Counted from the stretch's first letter, positions 21,836-33,314 are shown. The stretch is DNA of 64,000 bases from Phenylobacterium deserti (GCA_945883235.1 CAMCXF010000010.1:36826-100825); one strand, 5' to 3'. The notes: a model not told the origin generated them from the sequence alone. A program made the numbers and translations.

Positions 21836-24800
21836 ATGCGCATGGGTGAGGTGGCGAGCGTGATGGGCGACGGTGAGGGTTTCGTCCATCTGAGGGTTCG
21901 CTCGGCCTATTCCCTGCTGGAAGGCGCGATCAAGGCCGACAAGATCGGCGGGCTGGCCAAGGCTGACGCCATGCCGGCGGTGGCGATTGCGGATCGGGCC
22001 AATCTGTTCGGGGCGCTGGAATTTTCCGTGGCGACCAAGGGTGAGGGCGTCCAGCCGATCATCGGTTGCGCGCTGCCGGTCACCGGGATCGGCGGGTCGT
22101 TGAGTGAGCGCTGGGCCAAGACGCCGACGGTGGTGTTGCTGGCGCAGAGCGAGGCGGGGTACCTCAATCTCTCCGAACTCTCGTCGATGGCGTATCTGGA
22201 CAACGACGGCAGCGAGGACCCGCATGTGCCCTGGGCCAAGGTGTGCGCCCATGCCGAGGGGTTGATCCTGTTGTCCGGAGGACCGGATGGGCCGGTCGAT
22301 CCGCTGTTCGCCAGCGGCAAGCCGGAGTTGGCGAGGGCGGCCCTGACCGAGATGGGACGTGCGTTCGGCGACCGGTTCTATGTTGAACTGCAACGCCACG
22401 AAATGCCGGACGAGGCCTTGGCCGAACCCGGGCTGGTGGCCTTCGCCTATGAGCACGATGTGCCATTGGTCGCTACCAACGACGTCTATTTCAAAAACGC
22501 CCAGACCCATCAGGCGCACGATGTGCTGCTGTGCATCTCAGACGGCGCGTTTGTGGGGCAGGACGACCGACGTCGGGTGACCGCCGAGCACGGCTTCAAG
22601 TCGGTGGCGGAGATGCGGGCGCTGTTTGCCGATCTGCCGGAGGCCTGCGACAACACGCTCGATATCGCGCGGCGGTGCGCATTCACCGTCGCCAAGCGGG
22701 ACCCGATCCTGCCCAGCTTCCCCACCAGCGAGGGGCGCACCGAGGCCGAGGAGCTGGCGTTCCAGGCGCGGGAGGGTTTGCGGGCGCGGATCGCCAAAGG
22801 CCAGGCAACCGCGTTTCCGCCCGCCGACTATGAGGCGCGACTGGAGGCCGAGCTCAAGGTCATCATCCAGATGGGCTTCTCGGGCTATTTCCTGATCGTG
22901 TCGGACTTCATGAAGTGGGCGGTGGCCCATGACATTCCCGTAGGGCCGGGTCGTGGCTCGGGTGCCGGTTCGCTGACGGCCTGGGTGCTGTTGATCACCG
23001 GTCTGGATCCGCTTCGCTACGGCTTGATCTTTGAGCGGTTCCTGAACCCGGAGCGGGTGTCCATGCCCGACTTCGATATCGACTTCTGCCAGGACCGGCG
23101 TGACGAGGTGATCTCCTACGTTCAGCAGCGCTACGGCCGCGACCGGGTGGCCCAGATCATCACCTTCGGCACCCTGCAGGCTCGTGCCGTCTTGCGAGAC
23201 GTTGGACGGGTATTGCAACTTCCGCTGGGCCAGGTGGACCGGCTGGCCAAGATGGTGCCGGCCAATCCTGCCAATCCCGTGACGCTGGCCCAGGCCATCG
23301 AGATCGAGCCCCGCCTGCGCCAGGCCCGTGACGAGGATGAGGCGGTGGCGCGGCTGCTGGATATCGCGCTGCAGCTGGAGGGGCTTTACCGCAACGCCTC
23401 GACCCACGCGGCGGGGGTGGTGATCTCGGACAGACCGCTGACGCAGCTGTCTCCGCTGTATCGAGATCCGCGCTCGGAGCTGCCGGCTACCCAGTTCAAC
23501 ATGAAATGGGTCGAGAGCGCCGGACTGGTGAAGTTCGACTTCCTGGGCCTGAAGACACTGACCGTCATTCGCCGCGCCATGAAGCATCTGGAGCGGCGCG
23601 GGGCGGCGTTCGACCTGGAGGCGCTGTCGCTGGATGATCCCGCGGCCTACGAGATCATGGCCGAGGCCAGGACCGTGGGCGTGTTCCAGATGGAAGGGCA
23701 GGGGATGCGCGACACCCTGCGCCAGCTCCGGCCGACATCGCTGGAAGAGTGCACGGCGCTGATCTCGCTCTATCGGCCGGGTCCGATGGAATCGATCCCG
23801 TCCTATGTGGATGTGAAGATGGGCCGGCGTGAGCTGGACTTCTATCATCCGCTGCTGGAGCAGGTGTTGACGCCGACCTATGGCGTGATCGTCTACCAGG
23901 AACAGGTGATGCAGATCGCCCGGATCATGGCGGGCTATTCGCTGGGCGAGGCCGACCTGCTGCGCCGCGCCATGGGCAAGAAAAAGAAGGAGGAGATGGA
24001 CCAGCAGCGGACCCGCTTCGCCTCCGGCGCCGCCGAGCGTGGGGTCGACAAGGCCATTGCTGATGTTCTGTTCGGGCTGATGGAGAAGTTCTCCGGCTAC
24101 GGGTTCAACAAGTCCCATGCCGCGCCCTACGCGCTGATCGCCTATCAAACGGCCTGGCTGAAGGCCAATACGCCGGTGGAGTTTTTCGCCGCCTCGATGA
24201 GCCTGGATATGGCCAACACCGACAAGCTGGCGGTGTTTTATCAGGACGCCAAGCGCTTTGGCGTGACGATCCGCCCGCCGTGCGTAAACCGGTCGTCGGG
24301 CGACTTCGATGTGGCTGACGGCGAGGTGCTGTACGCGCTGGGGGCCATCCGCAATGTCGGGCTGCAGGCCATGGAGCACGTGGTGAGCGTGCGCCGGGAA
24401 GGCGGGCCGTTCCGGGACGTCTTTGACTTCGTGGAGCGGGTTGATCCCAGGCAGGTCAACAAGCGGACGTTCGAGACGCTGGCGCGAGCGGGTGCCTTTG
24501 ACAGTCTCCATCCCAGCCGCGCGGAACTTGTGGCCTCCAGCGAGGCCCTGGTTGGACATGGCCAGGCGCTGGCGTCCGACCGGGCCGAGGGCAAGGTCAG
24601 TCTGTTCGGGGAAGACCTGAGCGGCGGCCACCGCCCCCGCATGGCCAAGACCGACCCCTGGAGCCCGGTGGAGCGACTGGACGAGGAGCTGGCGGCGGTT
24701 GGGTTCTATTTATCCGGGCACCCGCTGGACGACATGGTGGACGCTCTGCGCAGAAAGCGCACCGACCTGCTGACCGATGCCATTGCCAAGGCGCTGGGCG

Positions 24801-25294
24801 GCGCGGAGGCATTGAGAATGGCGGGCGTCATCCGGCGCAAGCAGGAGCGACCGGGCCGGTCGGGCGAGAAGTTTGCCTTCGTGACCCTGTCGGATCCGAC
24901 GGGTGAGTATGAGGTGCTGTTTCCGCCGGAGTCGTTGAAGAAATTCCGCGACCTGCTGGAGCCTGGCAAGGCGGTGTCCCTGAAGGTCCGGGCCAAGGCG
25001 GCCGACGGCGAGGTGCGGTTCTTTGGCGATGACGTGGAGCCGGTCGAGAAGGCGATCGAAAACGTGGTCGCGGGCCTGCGGGTCCATGTTGTGCCGCGCA
25101 GCGCCGAGATCGAGGTGTTGAAGCGACGCCTGCTGGGCGTGGCCAACCCGCGTGGCGGCGAGGTGGTGCTGGTGGCCGGGCTCGAGGGCGGCCGTGAGGT
25201 TGAGATGAAGTTGCCGGGACGGTTCACGCTGGACGGCTCGGTGCGCGGGGCGCTGAAGATGTCGCCGGGCGTCGTGTTCATCGAGGATATCTAA
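21836..25294 (+). CDS. dnaE: DNA polymerase III subunit alpha (DnaE1 type)
   Basis: [22 protein letters not shown] (PHP), [55 protein letters not shown]; the track's upstream start at 21680 runs through the operator and micro-ORF, so ATG 21836 (or 21842/21863) is preferred. Confidence 0.95.
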   Translation: MRMGEVASVMGDGEGFVHLRVRSAYSLLEGAIKADKIGGLAKADAMPAVAIADRANLFGALEFSVATKGEGVQPIIGCALPVTGIGGSLSERWAKTPTVVLLAQSEAGYLNLSELSSMAYLDNDGSEDPHVPWAKVCAHAEGLILLSGGPDGPVDPLFASGKPELARAALTEMGRAFGDRFYVELQRHEMPDEALAEPGLVAFAYEHDVPLVATNDVYFKNAQTHQAHDVLLCISDGAFVGQDDRRRVTAEHGFKSVAEMRALFADLPEACDNTLDIARRCAFTVAKRDPILPSFPTSEGRTEAEELAFQAREGLRARIAKGQATAFPPADYEARLEAELKVIIQMGFSGYFLIVSDFMKWAVAHDIPVGPGRGSGAGSLTAWVLLITGLDPLRYGLIFERFLNPERVSMPDFDIDFCQDRRDEVISYVQQRYGRDRVAQIITFGTLQARAVLRDVGRVLQLPLGQVDRLAKMVPANPANPVTLAQAIEIEPRLRQARDEDEAVARLLDIALQLEGLYRNASTHAAGVVISDRPLTQLSPLYRDPRSELPATQFNMKWVESAGLVKFDFLGLKTLTVIRRAMKHLERRGAAFDLEALSLDDPAAYEIMAEARTVGVFQMEGQGMRDTLRQLRPTSLEECTALISLYRPGPMESIPSYVDVKMGRRELDFYHPLLEQVLTPTYGVIVYQEQVMQIARIMAGYSLGEADLLRRAMGKKKKEEMDQQRTRFASGAAERGVDKAIADVLFGLMEKFSGYGFNKSHAAPYALIAYQTAWLKANTPVEFFAASMSLDMANTDKLAVFYQDAKRFGVTIRPPCVNRSSGDFDVADGEVLYALGAIRNVGLQAMEHVVSVRREGGPFRDVFDFVERVDPRQVNKRTFETLARAGAFDSLHPSRAELVASSEALVGHGQALASDRAEGKVSLFGEDLSGGHRPRMAKTDPWSPVERLDEELAAVGFYLSGHPLDDMVDALRRKRTDLLTDAIAKALGGAEALRMAGVIRRKQERPGRSGEKFAFVTLSDPTGEYEVLFPPESLKKFRDLLEPGKAVSLKVRAKAADGEVRFFGDDVEPVEKAIENVVAGLRVHVVPRSAEIEVLKRRLLGVANPRGGEVVLVAGLEGGREVEMKLPGRFTLDGSVRGALKMSPGVVFIEDI

Positions 25295-25360
25295 CGCCCC
25301 TCAAGCTTGACCATAACCGGCTTGCGTGTGTTCATTGTGTTTCCAACCGGGAGTGCAGTC

Positions 25361-25678
25361 ATGAGAACTTTGCTTTTCGCAGTCGCAACCCTGGCGATGA
25401 TGGCAGGACCTGCCGCGGCTGAGTTTGGCAAGGCGCAATCTCCGTCACCCTCGGGGTTCCAGAAACCCAAACCCATGACCGGGGCCTCGCCCGGCAACTC
25501 GCCCTATTCAGCGCATCCGACGCCGTCGTACGGCTCGACCTATGGTGCGTCGCCTTCGATTTCGAAGCCCAAGACGTATGGTACTCCGCCGGCCGCAGAA
25601 CCCTACAAGCCCTACCAACCCTACAAATCCCAGCCGGGTACGAGCATCTACGGCCCGCCGGGGAAGAAGAAGCCGTAG
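25361..25678 (+). CDS. Small exported Pro/Tyr/Lys-rich protein
   Basis: Signal peptide MRTLLFAVATLAMMAGPAAA then low-complexity YGSTYG...KPYQPYKSQPGTSIYGPPGKKKP. Confidence 0.65.
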   Translation: MRTLLFAVATLAMMAGPAAAEFGKAQSPSPSGFQKPKPMTGASPGNSPYSAHPTPSYGSTYGASPSISKPKTYGTPPAAEPYKPYQPYKSQPGTSIYGPPGKKKP

Positions 25679-25710
25679 TTCGGCTTCATCTATGGCCGGC
25701 AACGGCGCGG

Positions 25711-25739
25711 TTGATTTCACGGACGTTTGCGCCTACATT
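25711..25739 (+). promoter_or_regulatory. Putative sigma70-type promoter for rpsB
   Basis: TTGATT - 17 nt - TACATT, about 125 nt upstream of the rpsB ATG. Confidence 0.55.
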
Positions 25740-25865
25740 CGCCGCCTCAATCCACACGTAGGCGTGCGGTTGTGACGGGGAGACATCCCGTCCTGACCGT
25801 TCCGGTCCTCTTTCAAGAGGGTTTGCCTGCGGAGGTTCAACCGGAAGAAAGACGAGACACAGACT

Positions 25866-26783
25866 ATGGCTCTGCCCGATTTCTCTATGCGCCAGCTCCT
25901 GGAAGCCGGCGCGCACTTTGGCCACCAGACGCACCGGTGGAACCCGAAGATGGACAAGTTCATCTTTGGCTCACGCTCCAACATCCACATCATCGACCTG
26001 TCGCAGTCGATCCCGCTGTTGCATCAGGCTCTGGTGAAGGTCCGCGAAGTCGCCGCCGGCGGCGGTCGCGTGCTGTTCGTGGGAACAAAGCGTCAGGCGT
26101 CGGATCCGATCGCCACGGCCGCCAAGCGCTGCGCCCAGTATTACGTGAACCACCGCTGGCTGGGCGGCACGCTCACCAACTGGCGCACGGTTTCGGGCTC
26201 CATCGCCCGTCTGCGCGAGCTGGAAGGCCTGCTTGAAGGCGGTGAGACCTCGGGCCGTCAAAAGAAGGAAGTGCTGAAGCTGACGCGCGAGCGCGACAAG
26301 CTGGAGCTGAGCCTTGGCGGGATCAAGGACATGGGCGGCATTCCCGACCTGATGTTCGTGATCGATACCAACAAGGAAGCCATCGCGATCCTGGAAGCCC
26401 GCAAGCTGAACATCCCGGTCATTGCGATCCTGGACACCAACTGCAACCCGGACGGTATCACCTTCCCGATCCCCGGCAACGACGACGCCGCACGTGCCAT
26501 CCAGCTCTATTGCGATCTGCTGGCTGACTCTGTGCTGGACGGCCTTGCTGCCGGCCAGTCGGCATCAGGCATTGACCTGGGTGCATCGGAGGCTCCCATG
26601 GAGCCGACGCTCGCCCGTCAGTTGACCCCGGAGCCGGTGGCAGAACCTGAGGTGTCGGCGCCCGAAGCCGCCGCTTTGGAAGCCGAAATGACCGGGGTCG
26701 CGCCTGTGGCCGCAGAATCTGATACCACCGCCGCGGAGGCCACGACGGCCGAAGATGGCGTCGCCGCGGCGAGCGAAACCTAA
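25866..26783 (+). CDS. rpsB: 30S ribosomal protein S2
   Basis: [45 protein letters not shown]; Ala/Glu-rich C-terminal tail. Confidence 0.97.
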   Translation: MALPDFSMRQLLEAGAHFGHQTHRWNPKMDKFIFGSRSNIHIIDLSQSIPLLHQALVKVREVAAGGGRVLFVGTKRQASDPIATAAKRCAQYYVNHRWLGGTLTNWRTVSGSIARLRELEGLLEGGETSGRQKKEVLKLTRERDKLELSLGGIKDMGGIPDLMFVIDTNKEAIAILEARKLNIPVIAILDTNCNPDGITFPIPGNDDAARAIQLYCDLLADSVLDGLAAGQSASGIDLGASEAPMEPTLARQLTPEPVAEPEVSAPEAAALEAEMTGVAPVAAESDTTAAEATTAEDGVAAASET

Positions 26784-26829
26784 CCGGCAAAGCCGCCTTT
26801 CGCGTTTTTGCCTGACCTGTCCTGAATTT

Positions 26830-26857
26830 CGGCGGCCTTTCATTCGGGGGGCCGCCG
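26830..26857 (+). other. Inverted repeat / RNA hairpin in the rpsB-tsf spacer
   Basis: CGGCGGCC (26830-26837) / GGCCGCCG (26850-26857), perfect 8-bp stem, 12-nt loop, no strong U-tract. Confidence 0.6.
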
Positions 26858-26884
26858 GTCTGTAATCAAAATGAGGAGCTGACC

Positions 26885-27823
26885 ATGGCGGAAATCACCG
26901 CTGCGCTGGTCAAAGACCTGCGCGAAAAATCCGGCGTTGGCATGATGGACTGCAAGAAGGCCTTGCAGGAAAACAACGGCGATATCGAAGCCTCGATGGA
27001 CTGGCTGCGCGCCAAGGGCCTGTCCAAGGCGGCGAAGAAATCTGACCGCGCTGCGGCCGAAGGCCTTGTGGCCGGGATGCTCAGCGCTGACGGCATGACC
27101 GGGGTGCTGGTCGAGCTGAACGCCGAGACCGACTTCGTGTCCAAGAACGACACTTTCCAGGCCGCCGCGCGCGAGTTCGCAACCGTGGCGTTGGGCGTTG
27201 CAAGCGACGTGGACACCATCACGGCGGCCAAGACTTCGAAGGGCGAGATCGTCAGTGAGGTGATCACCAACATGATCGCGACCATCGGCGAGAATATGCG
27301 CCTGCGACGGACGGCGAAGCTGAGCGTGGAGCATGGGGCGGTGTCGCTGTACCTGCACAACAAGCAGGGTGATGACGTAGGTCGCCTTGCGGTGCTGGTG
27401 GCGCTGGAGAGCACCGGTGACGCGGCCGTGTTGCGTGACGTCGGTCGCAAGATCGCCATGCACGTGGCCGGCACCCCTGCGCCGCCGTTGGCTCTGACGA
27501 CGGCGGATCTCGATCCGGCAGCGGTCGCTAAAGAAAAGAAGTTCCTGACCGATCAGGCGCTGGAATCCGGTAAGCCCATTGGCGTGGTCGAGAAGATGAT
27601 CGAAGGCCGTATCCGCAAGTGGCAGGAAGAGGTTGTGCTCCTGAAGCAGCCCTTCGTGATGAACCCGGATCAAACCATCGAGCAACTGATCGCCGAAACC
27701 GCCAAGGATCTTGGCGCTCCGGTGACGGTCAAGGCCTTCGTGCGGTTTGCTCTGGGCGAAGGCGTCGAGAAGAAGGTTGATGACTTCGCGGCCGAAGTGG
27801 CCTCGATGTCCGGCCAGTCCTGA
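26885..27823 (+). CDS. tsf: Elongation factor Ts
   Basis: [46 protein letters not shown]. Confidence 0.97.
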   Translation: MAEITAALVKDLREKSGVGMMDCKKALQENNGDIEASMDWLRAKGLSKAAKKSDRAAAEGLVAGMLSADGMTGVLVELNAETDFVSKNDTFQAAAREFATVALGVASDVDTITAAKTSKGEIVSEVITNMIATIGENMRLRRTAKLSVEHGAVSLYLHNKQGDDVGRLAVLVALESTGDAAVLRDVGRKIAMHVAGTPAPPLALTTADLDPAAVAKEKKFLTDQALESGKPIGVVEKMIEGRIRKWQEEVVLLKQPFVMNPDQTIEQLIAETAKDLGAPVTVKAFVRFALGEGVEKKVDDFAAEVASMSGQS

Positions 27824-27913
27824 TAACGACTGGTTGACGGTTCAGGGGCGCAGCGCGTTAGACGCGTTGCGCCCTTGCTGTATGTTGTTGCCGCTCGTTC
27901 TCAGGACTCACCG

Positions 27914-28651
27914 ATGGCCGACAAAAAGAAATCCAGCAAGCCCGGCCCTCGCTACCAGCGCATCCTCCTGAAGCTTTCGGGAGAAGCCGGGGTCGGCGGA
28001 GACAGTTTCGGCATTGATCCCAAGACCCTTGCGGCGGTTTCCGAGGAAATCGCGCAGGTCGTCAAGGCCAAGGTCCAGGTCTGCGTGGTCGTGGGCGGCG
28101 GCAATATTTTTCGGGGTGCAGCACTGGCCGAGGCCGGCATGGAACGGGCCAGCGCCGACTACATGGGCATGCTGGCCACCGTCATGAACGCGCTGGCGCT
28201 ACAGGCGTCGCTGGAAAAGGCCGGGGTATACACCCGCGTACAGTCAGCGATCCCGATGGACGCGGTCTGTGAACCCTACATCCGGCGCCGCGCGTTGCGA
28301 CATCTGGAAAAGGGCAGGGTGGTGATTTTTGCCGCCGGCCTCGGGGCACCGTTCTTTACCACGGATACGCCAGCTGCCCTGCGTGCTGCCGAAATGGGCT
28401 GTGACGCGCTGTTCAAAGGCACTAGCGTCGACGGGGTCTACTCTGCGGATCCGAAGAAGGACCCGGACGCCAAGCGCTACGAGACACTGAGTTATCAGGA
28501 GGTTCTGTCGAAAGACCTGCGGGTGATGGATACTTCGGCGGTCAGTCTGATGCGCGACAACCACATCCCGATCGTCGTGTTCAGCATTCGTGAGCGGGGA
28601 AACCTGCTTAAGGTGCTGAACGGCGAAGGGGTCTTCACCACCATCGCCTAA
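27914..28651 (+). CDS. pyrH: UMP kinase
   Basis: [14 protein letters not shown]..., [11 protein letters not shown]; start taken at [11 protein letters not shown]. Confidence 0.95.
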   Translation: MADKKKSSKPGPRYQRILLKLSGEAGVGGDSFGIDPKTLAAVSEEIAQVVKAKVQVCVVVGGGNIFRGAALAEAGMERASADYMGMLATVMNALALQASLEKAGVYTRVQSAIPMDAVCEPYIRRRALRHLEKGRVVIFAAGLGAPFFTTDTPAALRAAEMGCDALFKGTSVDGVYSADPKKDPDAKRYETLSYQEVLSKDLRVMDTSAVSLMRDNHIPIVVFSIRERGNLLKVLNGEGVFTTIA

Positions 28652-28695
28652 ACACTAGCGTCCGACGCAATACCCGATGACAGGGAGATGCCGCC

Positions 28696-29262
28696 ATGGC
28701 CACCGCTGAGAAACCCGTACTTCCGCGCTACAAGGACCGCATGGACAAGGCTGTCCTGGCGCTGAACGAGGAGTTCGGATCCCTGCGCACCGGGCGCGCC
28801 TCGGCGAGCCTGCTGGACCAGCTGCGGGTTGATGCGTACGGCTCGTCCGTGCCGATCAATCAGGTGGGCGCGGTCAGCGTTCCTGAACCCCGGATGATTT
28901 CCGTGAGCATCTGGGATCGCGCGCTGGTGGTCTCGGTGGAGAAGGCGATCCGGGCGTCGGATCTGGGCCTCAACCCAGTGGTCGATGGTACCACGCTTCG
29001 CATCCCCATCCCGCCGCTGACAGAAGAACGGCGCAAGGACCTGGCGAAACTGGCCGGGAAATATGCCGAGCAGCAAAAAGTGGCGATCCGCAACGTACGT
29101 CGTGACGCCAATGACGATTGCCGAAAGGCGCAAAAAGACAGCGTGATTAGTGAGGACGAAGCCAAGCGCTTTGAAGGCGAGGTGCAAAAGATCACCGACG
29201 AGGCCATCAAGCGCGTGGACGAAGTCTTGAAATCAAAAGAACAAGAGATCATGCACGTTTGA
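28696..29262 (+). CDS. frr: Ribosome recycling factor
   Basis: RMDKAVLALNEEFGSLRTGRASASLLDQLRVDAYGS; PLTEERRKDLAKLAGKYAEQQKVAIRNVRRDAND. Confidence 0.96.
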   Translation: MATAEKPVLPRYKDRMDKAVLALNEEFGSLRTGRASASLLDQLRVDAYGSSVPINQVGAVSVPEPRMISVSIWDRALVVSVEKAIRASDLGLNPVVDGTTLRIPIPPLTEERRKDLAKLAGKYAEQQKVAIRNVRRDANDDCRKAQKDSVISEDEAKRFEGEVQKITDEAIKRVDEVLKSKEQEIMHV

Positions 29263-29288
29263 GGCCTGAGTAGGATTTTGTCACAGGC

Positions 29289-30065
29289 ATGACCGCCTTC
29301 GAGACACCACCGTTTGCGGGCGCGTCGCCGTCCGAAGGGGCCGCCGCGCCCCTGCATGTCGCCGTCGTCATGGACGGCAATGGGCGTTGGGCCAAACAGC
29401 GCGGGTTGCCGAGATCCCTTGGCCATAGCGCGGGCGTCGAGGCGCTGAAGCGAACGGTCGAAGCGGCACCGAGGCTGAATATCCGATGGCTGACCGTATT
29501 CGGGTTCTCAACTGAAAACTGGAGCCGACCCGCCGCCGAGGTGGCCGAGTTGATGGCGCTTCCAAAGCGCTATTTCGAGACGGATATCGCCAGGCTAGAT
29601 CGCGAAGGCGTTCGGGTCCGGGTCATCGGCCGGCGCGAGGGGCTTTCGAGCGAACTGGTCCGGCTGGTCGACGACGCCCAGGCCCGGACAGAGCGAAACG
29701 ACAGGTTTCACCTGAACATCGCTTTCAACTATGGCGGCCAGGCCGACATTACCGATGCTGTGCGACGTTTCGCCGAGGATGTCGCCGCCGGGCGCTGCAA
29801 GCCACAGGATCTTGATGAGCGTCTGTTCGGCAGCCTGCTGGCGACGTCAGGCTCGCCTCCCCCTGATTTGATTGTCCGGCCGTCGGGAGAGCAGCGGCTG
29901 TCCAACTTCCTGCTTTGGGAGGCCGCCTACGCAGAACTGGTTTTCCAGGATGTGCTTTGGCCCGACTACGGCGAGCAACATCTGAGGGAAGCCCTGACCC
30001 AATTCGCTGCCAGAGACCGTCGCTACGGGGCGATAGCCGCCGATAACGTCCTTGCCACCGGTTAA
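29289..30065 (+). CDS. uppS: Undecaprenyl diphosphate synthase
   Basis: VAVVMDGNGRWAKQRGLPRSLGHSAGVEALK, FNYGGQADI, IRPSGEQRLSNFLLWEAAYAEL. Confidence 0.95.
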   Translation: MTAFETPPFAGASPSEGAAAPLHVAVVMDGNGRWAKQRGLPRSLGHSAGVEALKRTVEAAPRLNIRWLTVFGFSTENWSRPAAEVAELMALPKRYFETDIARLDREGVRVRVIGRREGLSSELVRLVDDAQARTERNDRFHLNIAFNYGGQADITDAVRRFAEDVAAGRCKPQDLDERLFGSLLATSGSPPPDLIVRPSGEQRLSNFLLWEAAYAELVFQDVLWPDYGEQHLREALTQFAARDRRYGAIAADNVLATG

Positions 30066-30870
30066 GCGGTTCGACTGGTCCAATCTCGGCCTGCGCGTGG
30101 CGTCGGCGGGGGTGATGATTCCGGCTGTCGGAGCGGCTGCCTGGTTCGGGGGATGGCCGTATCTGGTGCTGGTGGCCATCGCCGTGGCTTTGCTGGCCAT
30201 CGAATGGGGCGGGATGAGCGCGCCGGTGTCGCCCACGCGTGTGGCGGCAGCTGTGGCGGCGGGGGTGCTGGTGGCGGTTTTCCTTGGCTACCGGGGTCAC
30301 TACCTCTGGGCTTGGGGCTCGATTGCGATGATGGCTGTGGCGGCGGCTGTGATCGCGCGGGGCGTAGCCGAACGACCCGCCGATGCGGCTTTCGGAGTCC
30401 TTTATCTCGCGCCCGCAGCGCTCTGCCTGGTCTGGCTGCGAGATACCAACCAGGGCGCCTGGTGGACGATGATGCTGTTCGCTACGACATGGGCCGCCGA
30501 TATCGGTGCCTTCGCGGTTGGCAGTGCGCTCAAAGGTCCAAAACTCTGGCCGAAATTTTCACCGAACAAGACATGGTCCGGCTTTGTCGGCGGGCTGTTG
30601 GCGGCGATGTTGGCGGGAAGCCTGATGGCGGCGTTACCGTACTTCAACCTGAATATCTATGCCGCAGCAGCCATTGGATTAGCAGTTGGACTGGCGACCA
30701 TGGCGGGTGATCTATGGGAATCTGCCCTGAAGCGAAGGTTTGGGGTAAAGGACTCCGGTGACCTCATTCCGGGGCATGGCGGCTTGTTGGATCGTGTAGA
30801 TGGTCTGATGTTCGCCGTGGTGGTGATGGCGGCCTTGCGGCTCGCCAATCAGTTGGGGTGGGGACATTGA
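30052..30870 (+). CDS. cdsA: Phosphatidate cytidylyltransferase
   Basis: C-terminal signature [29 protein letters not shown]. Confidence 0.93.
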   Translation: MPPVKRFDWSNLGLRVASAGVMIPAVGAAAWFGGWPYLVLVAIAVALLAIEWGGMSAPVSPTRVAAAVAAGVLVAVFLGYRGHYLWAWGSIAMMAVAAAVIARGVAERPADAAFGVLYLAPAALCLVWLRDTNQGAWWTMMLFATTWAADIGAFAVGSALKGPKLWPKFSPNKTWSGFVGGLLAAMLAGSLMAALPYFNLNIYAAAAIGLAVGLATMAGDLWESALKRRFGVKDSGDLIPGHGGLLDRVDGLMFAVVVMAALRLANQLGWGH

Positions 30871-32054
30871 GCCTGCCGCGCAAGGTTACAATTCTGGGAT
30901 CGACAGGCTCTATCGGAACGTCGACCCTTGACCTGTTTGAGCGAGCCGGGGTCGAGCTGGAGGTCGTGGGACTGACGGCCGGGCGCAATGTGGCGCGGTT
31001 GGCCGAGCAGGCCCTGCGTTGGCGCCCCCGGGTGGCCGTCGTCGAAGACGAGACCCAACTGGCGGAGTTGCGCGAGCGTCTGCAGGGGTCCGGCATCCAG
31101 GCGGCAGCGGGTGCGAAGGCCGTTGAGGAGATTGCCGCAGAAGAAGCGCAATGGGTGATGTCTGCGATCGTCGGCTTTGCAGGATTGGCCCCAACGCTGG
31201 CTGCGGCTCGGACCGGGGCGATCATCGCCCTCGCCAACAAGGAAAGCCTGGTCTGCGCAGGTCCCGCCCTGTTGCGCACGGCCAAACGGGCCGGCGGCGT
31301 GGTGATTCCCGTGGATTCCGAGCATTCGGCGATCTTTCAGGTGCTGGACCCCTCGGCAGCCGAACATGTGAAGCGCCTTATCCTGACGTCGTCAGGCGGT
31401 CCCTTTCGTGACGCAACGCGGGCCCAGATGGCGGCGGCGACGCTGGAACAGGCGCTGGCTCATCCGAATTTCTCGATGGGCGCCAAGATTTCGATCGATT
31501 CAGCGACCATGATGAACAAGGGCCTCGAGGTTATCGAAGCCGCCTACCTGTTTTCCATGCCACCTGAACGGATCGACGTCCTGGTTCACCCTCAACAGAT
31601 TATCCACAGCATGGTCGAGTACGCCGATGGCTCGACCCTGGCCCAGATGGGACCGCCGGATATGCGCCCGCCGATCGCCTGCGCCTTTGCCTGGCCCGAC
31701 CGGCTGCCGTGGCCGGCACCGCATCTGGATCTGGTGACTGCCGGACCATTGACGTTCCAGCATCCGGACCCTGAGAAGTTCCCCGCGCTGGCCATCGCCA
31801 AACGGGCCCTGTTGGCCGGCGGACGGGCCCCGGCGGCGATGAATGCAGCCAACGAGTGTGCCGTGGCCGCTTTTCTTAACCGGCGCATCGCCTTTCTTGA
31901 TATCCCTAATATCGTCGCCGAGACCCTGGAGCGGATGGACCGTATCCCGGACCCAACGCGACCTGATGACGATGCCGTTCAGTCGGCGAACCAAACCGAT
32001 GCCGAAGCCCGCCGCGTGGCGGGCGAGGTCGTGACCCGCAAGTTCGCGGCCTGA
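30858..32054 (+). CDS. dxr: 1-deoxy-D-xylulose 5-phosphate reductoisomerase
   Basis: [57 protein letters not shown]. Confidence 0.96.
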   Translation: MGTLSLPRKVTILGSTGSIGTSTLDLFERAGVELEVVGLTAGRNVARLAEQALRWRPRVAVVEDETQLAELRERLQGSGIQAAAGAKAVEEIAAEEAQWVMSAIVGFAGLAPTLAAARTGAIIALANKESLVCAGPALLRTAKRAGGVVIPVDSEHSAIFQVLDPSAAEHVKRLILTSSGGPFRDATRAQMAAATLEQALAHPNFSMGAKISIDSATMMNKGLEVIEAAYLFSMPPERIDVLVHPQQIIHSMVEYADGSTLAQMGPPDMRPPIACAFAWPDRLPWPAPHLDLVTAGPLTFQHPDPEKFPALAIAKRALLAGGRAPAAMNAANECAVAAFLNRRIAFLDIPNIVAETLERMDRIPDPTRPDDDAVQSANQTDAEARRVAGEVVTRKFAA

Positions 32055-32070
32055 GGAGCAGTTCCGCCCC

Positions 32071-33285
32071 ATGCAATTCATTCAGACAGTCCTTCTGTCG
32101 GTCGTGCCGTTTCTACTGGTTCTGGGCATCGTGGTGACGGTCCACGAACTGGGTCACTTTTTGGCGGCCAAGGCGTTTGGCACCAAGATCGACCGCTTTT
32201 CGATAGGGTTTGGCAGCGCCATCGCATCCTGGACGGACAAGTCCGGGGTGGATTGGCGTATCGGCTGGCTGCCCGTTGGTGGCTATGTGCGGTTCGCCGG
32301 TGATGACAACGCCGCCAGCATTCCCGACGCGGAGGATCTTGCCGGCATGCGCCGTGAGTTGGTATCGCAGGGGCGGGGCGAGGAAATTGAGCGCTACTTC
32401 CACTTTAAGCCGATTTACCAGCGCGCCATCATCGCGGCAGCCGGCCCGATTGCCAATTTTCTGCTCGCGATTACGATCTTTGCAGTGCTGCTTTCGGCGC
32501 TGGGCGAGTGGGTTGTGCCAGCGCGAATCGCCACCGTTGTGCCGAACTCGGCGGCTATGGCGGCGGGATTTCAACCCGGAGACCTGATTGTCCGTGCGAA
32601 CGGGCGGAAAATCGTGCGTTTCGATGACATCGCCGAAGTGGTTTCCGTTCGCGCCAATGTTCCGATCCAGTTCGTGGTGAAGCGGGGAGATCGCGAGGTC
32701 GTGCTGACCGGCACGCCGCGCTGGCAGATGCGTACCGATCCGGTGGGTGGCGCACAGCGGTTGGGCACGCTTGGCATCATTCCGGCGCAGACGGCCGACG
32801 ACTACGTCAACGTTCGCTACAACCCGATCGAGGCGGTACAGCGCGGCACACAGCGCACCTGGCATACGCTGGAGACGACCGTCTATTATCTCGGGCGAAT
32901 GATCACCGGACAGGTCAACGCAGATCAGTTGCGCGGCCCGCTGGGTATTGCCACTGTTACCAAGAACGTAGCGACATTGGGCGCGGACAGTTCGCAAGGG
33001 ATCCTGGAAATTGTTACGCGATCAAGCCTGAATCTGCTGCAACTGGTGGCGGTGTTGTCCGTCAGCATCGGGTTCATGAACCTGTTGCCTGTTCCGGTTC
33101 TCGATGGAGGCCATCTGATGTTCTATGCCTATGAGGCCGTCTTCCGTCGCCCTCTTGCGGCCAAGGTTCAGGCGGCAGGGTATCGCGTAGGCCTTGCGCT
33201 CGTTCTCGGATTGATGTTGTTCGCGACCTGGAACGATTTGCAGCGCCTGAATGTGTTCAAACTGTTCGGCGGCCTATTCTCCTAG
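32071..33285 (+). CDS. rseP: RIP site-2 zinc metalloprotease
   Basis: VTVHELGHFLAAKAFG (HExxH), PDZ domain, NLLPVPVLDGGHLMFYAYE. Confidence 0.94.
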   Translation: MQFIQTVLLSVVPFLLVLGIVVTVHELGHFLAAKAFGTKIDRFSIGFGSAIASWTDKSGVDWRIGWLPVGGYVRFAGDDNAASIPDAEDLAGMRRELVSQGRGEEIERYFHFKPIYQRAIIAAAGPIANFLLAITIFAVLLSALGEWVVPARIATVVPNSAAMAAGFQPGDLIVRANGRKIVRFDDIAEVVSVRANVPIQFVVKRGDREVVLTGTPRWQMRTDPVGGAQRLGTLGIIPAQTADDYVNVRYNPIEAVQRGTQRTWHTLETTVYYLGRMITGQVNADQLRGPLGIATVTKNVATLGADSSQGILEIVTRSSLNLLQLVAVLSVSIGFMNLLPVPVLDGGHLMFYAYEAVFRRPLAAKVQAAGYRVGLALVLGLMLFATWNDLQRLNVFKLFGGLFS

Positions 33286-33314
33286 GCGCGTTCGTCCCTT
33301 AACCGGCTGATTCG

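Noticed and set aside
21680-25294. dnaE being the SOS mutasome polymerase DnaE2/ImuC because a LexA box is upstream
   Set aside because: The N-terminal PHP region ([17 protein letters not shown]) and C-terminal OB-fold length fit DnaE1; no imuA/imuB genes are adjacent.
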